From Halosegnis marinus (lineage in GTDB: Archaea > Halobacteriota > Halobacteria > Halobacteriales > Haloarculaceae), in NCBI RefSeq assembly GCF_029338355.1, contig NZ_CP119802.1:2583547-2647546 (forward strand): a stretch of 64,000 nt of DNA. The letters run 5' to 3'. The notes beneath the pieces are model-generated. The model had not been told where the DNA came from and made no database searches. It was given only the letters and a program-made list of their open reading frames with translations. Shown here piece after piece: positions 61,489 through 64,000 of this stretch; the first letter of the stretch is position 1; every line of letters starts with the position of its first letter. Position numbers and translations under genes: made by a program.

Positions 61489-62191
61489 ATGACCGACACC
61501 GCCCGGACGATGGCCGAACCGGCGGTCCTGTCGATGGTGTGGCGCGACGCGCTGTTCGCCCACTGGCCCGTCGAGCCGTCGCTCGTGGCCGAGCGCCTCC
61601 CCGACCGGCTCTCCGTGGACACCCACGACGGCGAGGCGTACCGGGGGTCGTCCCGTTCGTGATGGAGGACATCAGCCCGCGGGGCGTCCCGTTCGGGCTC
61701 TCGTTCGGGGAGATAAACCTCCGGACCTACGTCCGCGGCCCGGACGGCACGCCGGGCATCTACTTCTTCAACCTCGACGCGGACGACCGACTGGGGTGTT
61801 CGTCGCCTGGTCGCTGTTCGAACTCCCTACTACCGCGCCGAGATAACGGTGGAGCGGGGCGACCGCGAGGTGCGGTTCCGGTCGCGCCGCGTCGGGGACG
61901 CGGAGCCGGCGGCGTTCGACGCCACCTACAGCCCCGTCGGCGAGCGGTTCGAGGCCGAGCCGGGGTCGCTCCCGCACTTCCTCACGGAGCGGTACCGCTT
62001 CTACACGGAGGGGCGCGACCGGCTCTACTACGGCGACATCGACCACGAGCCGTGGGCGCTCTCCGAGGCGCGCGCGAGATACGCGAGAACGACCTGTTCC
62101 GGGTGAACGGCTTCGCGGAGCCGGACGGCGACCCCTGCTCCACTACGCGCCGCGGCTGGACGTGACCGCCGGCCGCGTCCACCGGGTGTGA
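61489..62191 (+). pseudogene. DUF2071 (YqjF-like) gene, five frame breaks in this sequence
   Basis: Repaired product about 235 residues: MTDTARTMAEPAVLSMVWRD, LFAHWPVEPSLVAERLPDRL, GVVPFVMEDISPRGVPFGLS, EINLRTYVRGPDGTPGIYFF, ELPYYRAEITVERGDREVRF, FLTERYRFYTEGRDRLYYGD. Single bases are missing at GGGGG 61643-61647, GGGG 61793-61796, CCC 61825-61827, near 62071-62076, and CCCC 62132-62135. Every restored frame continues conserved DUF2071 sequence. Either dense base-calling errors or real decay. Confidence 0.7.
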
Positions 62192-62219
62192 TTTGTACCT
62201 CCGGCGAGTGGGGCCGCCA

Positions 62220-62771
62220 ATGAGCGACGACGCGGTCGAACCCGCGATACGGCGGGTCGGAGCGGACGACGGCGCGGGCGACGACACGCCGTCGCCGACC
62301 TGACCGGACCGGAGCGGAAACTGCATCCCGACGTGCGGTACGTGTGGGCGCTCGGCGCGCTCGTCTCGGCGCTCGTGGTCGGCGTAGTCGCGGCCGTCGC
62401 GGGCTTCCTCCTGCTCGACAACCCCGTCGTCCCGGGTGTCGGCGTGTTCGCCCTGTTCCTCGTCGTCGGGCTCGTCCTCGTCGTGTTCCGCTACCGGGTG
62501 TGGCGCTACGAGGTGCGCGAGGACTCGCTGTTCCTCGAACGCGGCGTGTTCACCCGCGTCCGGACCGTGGTTCCGTACGTCCGCATCCAGCATCGACGTG
62601 TCGCGCGGCCCGCTGGAACGCGGCCTCGGGCTCGCGTCGGTCGTCGTTTACACCGCCGGGTCGCGCGGCGCCGACGTGACGATACCGGGAGTGGCGCTCG
62701 ACCGCGCCGACGACCTGCAGGCCCGGCTGAAGCAGCTCGCCATCGTCGCGGAGGGCGAGGACGCGGTATGA
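62220..62771 (+). pseudogene. Bacterial-PH-domain (YdbS-like) membrane protein, two frame breaks
   Basis: About 185 residues after repair. [20 protein letters not shown] starts, then after a break (62285-62303) [20 protein letters not shown], two membrane helices, and [20 protein letters not shown]. After a second break near 62590 it reads [20 protein letters not shown]. The first needs one base; the second needs two (or one removed). Coupled by ATGA to the next gene, as ydbS-ydbT pairs are. Confidence 0.68.
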
Positions 62772-64000
62772 AGCTCCACCCGCTGTCGGTGCCGTACCGG
62801 ACCGGCTCGGCGGTGGCCCGCTTCGCGTGGGTGCTCGTCATCGGGACCGTCTCCACCTCCCAGCTGGACGGGTTCGGAGCGCTCGCGGCCGGCGCGCTCG
62901 TCGTCGCCCTGCTCGGCGTGCTCGCCTATCAGGTGGCCTACGTCCGGCGGTTCGACTACGAGCTCACCGACGACACCTTCGACCTCGCCTCGGGGGTCGT
63001 CTCCCGGCGCACCCGCGAGATACCGTACCGGCGCGTCCAGAACGTGGACGTGTCGCGCAACGTCGTCCAGCGCGCCCTCGGCCTCGCGGAGGTGCGCATC
63101 GAGACGGCCGGGGGCGGCGAGACGGAGGCGCAGCTCCGCTACGTGAGCCACGACGAGGCCGAACGCCTCCAGCGCGAGATCGGGCGACGAAAGCGCGGCG
63201 ACGGCGAGACGGCGACGGACCCCGACGGGACGGCCCGCCCGTCGAGGACGCGGGCGAGCGGCTCTTCGCCGTCACGAACCGCGAACTGCTCCTGCTGGGC
63301 GTCGTCCAGGTGGACCTCCGGCTGCTCTCGTTCGTGACGGTGCTGCTCCCGGTCGTGCTCCCTCGGTAGTCGTTCCCGCTGCTCGACCTGTTGCGCGCCG
63401 CGCCGTTCGTCCTCGCGGGGCTCGTCGCCGTCGCCGTCGTCGTCTCCTCGGTCGCGGCCGTGACCGCCTACTACGGCTTCGAACTCCGGCGCGCCGAGGG
63501 GCTCCGCTACCGGCGCGGCCTGCTCCAGGAGTACAGCGGCACCATCCCGCTCGACAAGGTGCAGTCCGTCTCGCTGACGGAGAACGTCATCGCCCGGCGG
63601 CTGGGCTACGCCGCCGTCGAGGTGGAGACGGCCGGCTACGCGCCCGGGGCGGGCGACGGCTCCGGCTCGCAGTCGGCCGTCCCGCTCGCGGACCGCGAGC
63701 GCGCCCTCGCTCGCGCGCCGAGGTGGAGCCGTTCGGCGAGGTCGAGCTCGAGCGGCCGCCGAAGCGCGCGCGGACCCGCTACGTCGTCCGGTACGCCCTC
63801 GTCGTCGCGTTCGACCGCCGTCTCCTCGCCGTCGTCCGCTTCACCGGCGTCGCCGCCGGTCCCCCCGTACTCGCCGCTCGCGCTGCTCGTCGTCGTGCCG
63901 GTCGCGGCCCACCTCAAGTCGGGCGACCTCGGCTACGCGCTCGGCGAGGACCACTTCGTCGCCCGCGAGGGGTTCTGGACCCGGCGCACCCGCGTCGTCC
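62768..64000 (+). pseudogene. Bacterial-PH-domain (YdbT-like) membrane protein, several breaks, runs off window
   Basis: [20 protein letters not shown] starts the first PH unit ([40 protein letters not shown]). After a missing base in CCC 63238-63240 it continues [20 protein letters not shown]. An in-frame TAG at 63367-63369 interrupts a membrane segment. The second PH unit (TAYYGFELRRAEGLRYRRGL, TIPLDKVQSVSLTENVIARR) follows, with further breaks near 63715 and 63813. The 3' end lies beyond the window. YdbS/T proteins are membrane stress-linked; function unclear. Confidence 0.65.

Noticed and set aside
1..64000. CRISPR arrays, insertion sequences, rRNA operon or replication origin
   Set aside because: I saw no regularly spaced direct repeats, transposase motifs, rRNA sequence or Orc1/Cdc6 gene with origin repeats.

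Overview
The window is chromosomal DNA of an extremely halophilic archaeon (class Halobacteria). The evidence is roughly 70% G+C, very acidic proteins, TATA-like boxes about 26-29 nt upstream of start codons with almost no Shine-Dalgarno sites (leaderless transcripts), GTG starts, ATGA/GTGA gene overlaps, Tat signals with lipoboxes, and archaeal information genes (L21e, Rpo4, aEF1-beta, Nop5-fibrillarin, TFB-like factor, DUF655). I cannot name the genus.

Layout. 1-3300: a Mo-cofactor guanylyltransferase end, then a thiolase and an HMG-CoA-synthase-like/DUF35 fusion that has lost its catalytic residues. 3300-6900: a DUF2391 membrane protein, a CHAT-domain protease-like protein and a divergent TbsP-type regulator. 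7-15 kb: a translation and methionine block (zinc-finger microprotein, aEF1-beta, cystathionine synthase, L21e-Rpo4, DUF655-KsgA-MscS-HemK2, paired MetE halves). 15.7-24.6 kb: a Tat-exported Cys-type formate dehydrogenase operon facing a HdrA/MvhD/ferredoxin fusion with a TorD chaperone, then small membrane proteins. 24.7-30.2 kb: a Dyp-peroxidase-like lipoprotein, small haloarchaeal proteins and an aldehyde:ferredoxin oxidoreductase-type W/Mo enzyme. 30.2-46 kb: four signalling or ATPase regions (two histidine kinases flank a ParA-like / RAD55-like / HNH trio), Nop5-fibrillarin, gamma-glutamylcysteine ligase, CoaD, MOSC, tRNA-Leu(UAG) and PyrBI. 46-58.6 kb: FKBP isomerase, CYTH, SAM synthetase, cysteine synthase, thioredoxin, a second thiolase/DUF35 pair, TyrS, a fourth histidine kinase, DoxX and a flavin reductase. 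58.6-64 kb: SRPBCC, aldo/keto reductase, DUF4349, DUF2071 and two bacterial-PH-domain membrane proteins, the last running off the window.

Two things cut across the window. First, about 27 frame breaks, mostly one base missing from a run of 3-5 G or C, hit otherwise intact genes including the essential tyrS and coaD; about half lie after 60 kb. They look like consensus errors rather than real inactivation, although the last 4 kb could be genuine decay. I give the repaired extents. Second, several genes are preceded by a 4-19 codon mini-ORF that overlaps or abuts the main start codon; most of these begin where a leaderless transcript should start. No insertion sequence, CRISPR array, rRNA or origin was recognised, and no gap longer than about 200 bases lacks a gene.
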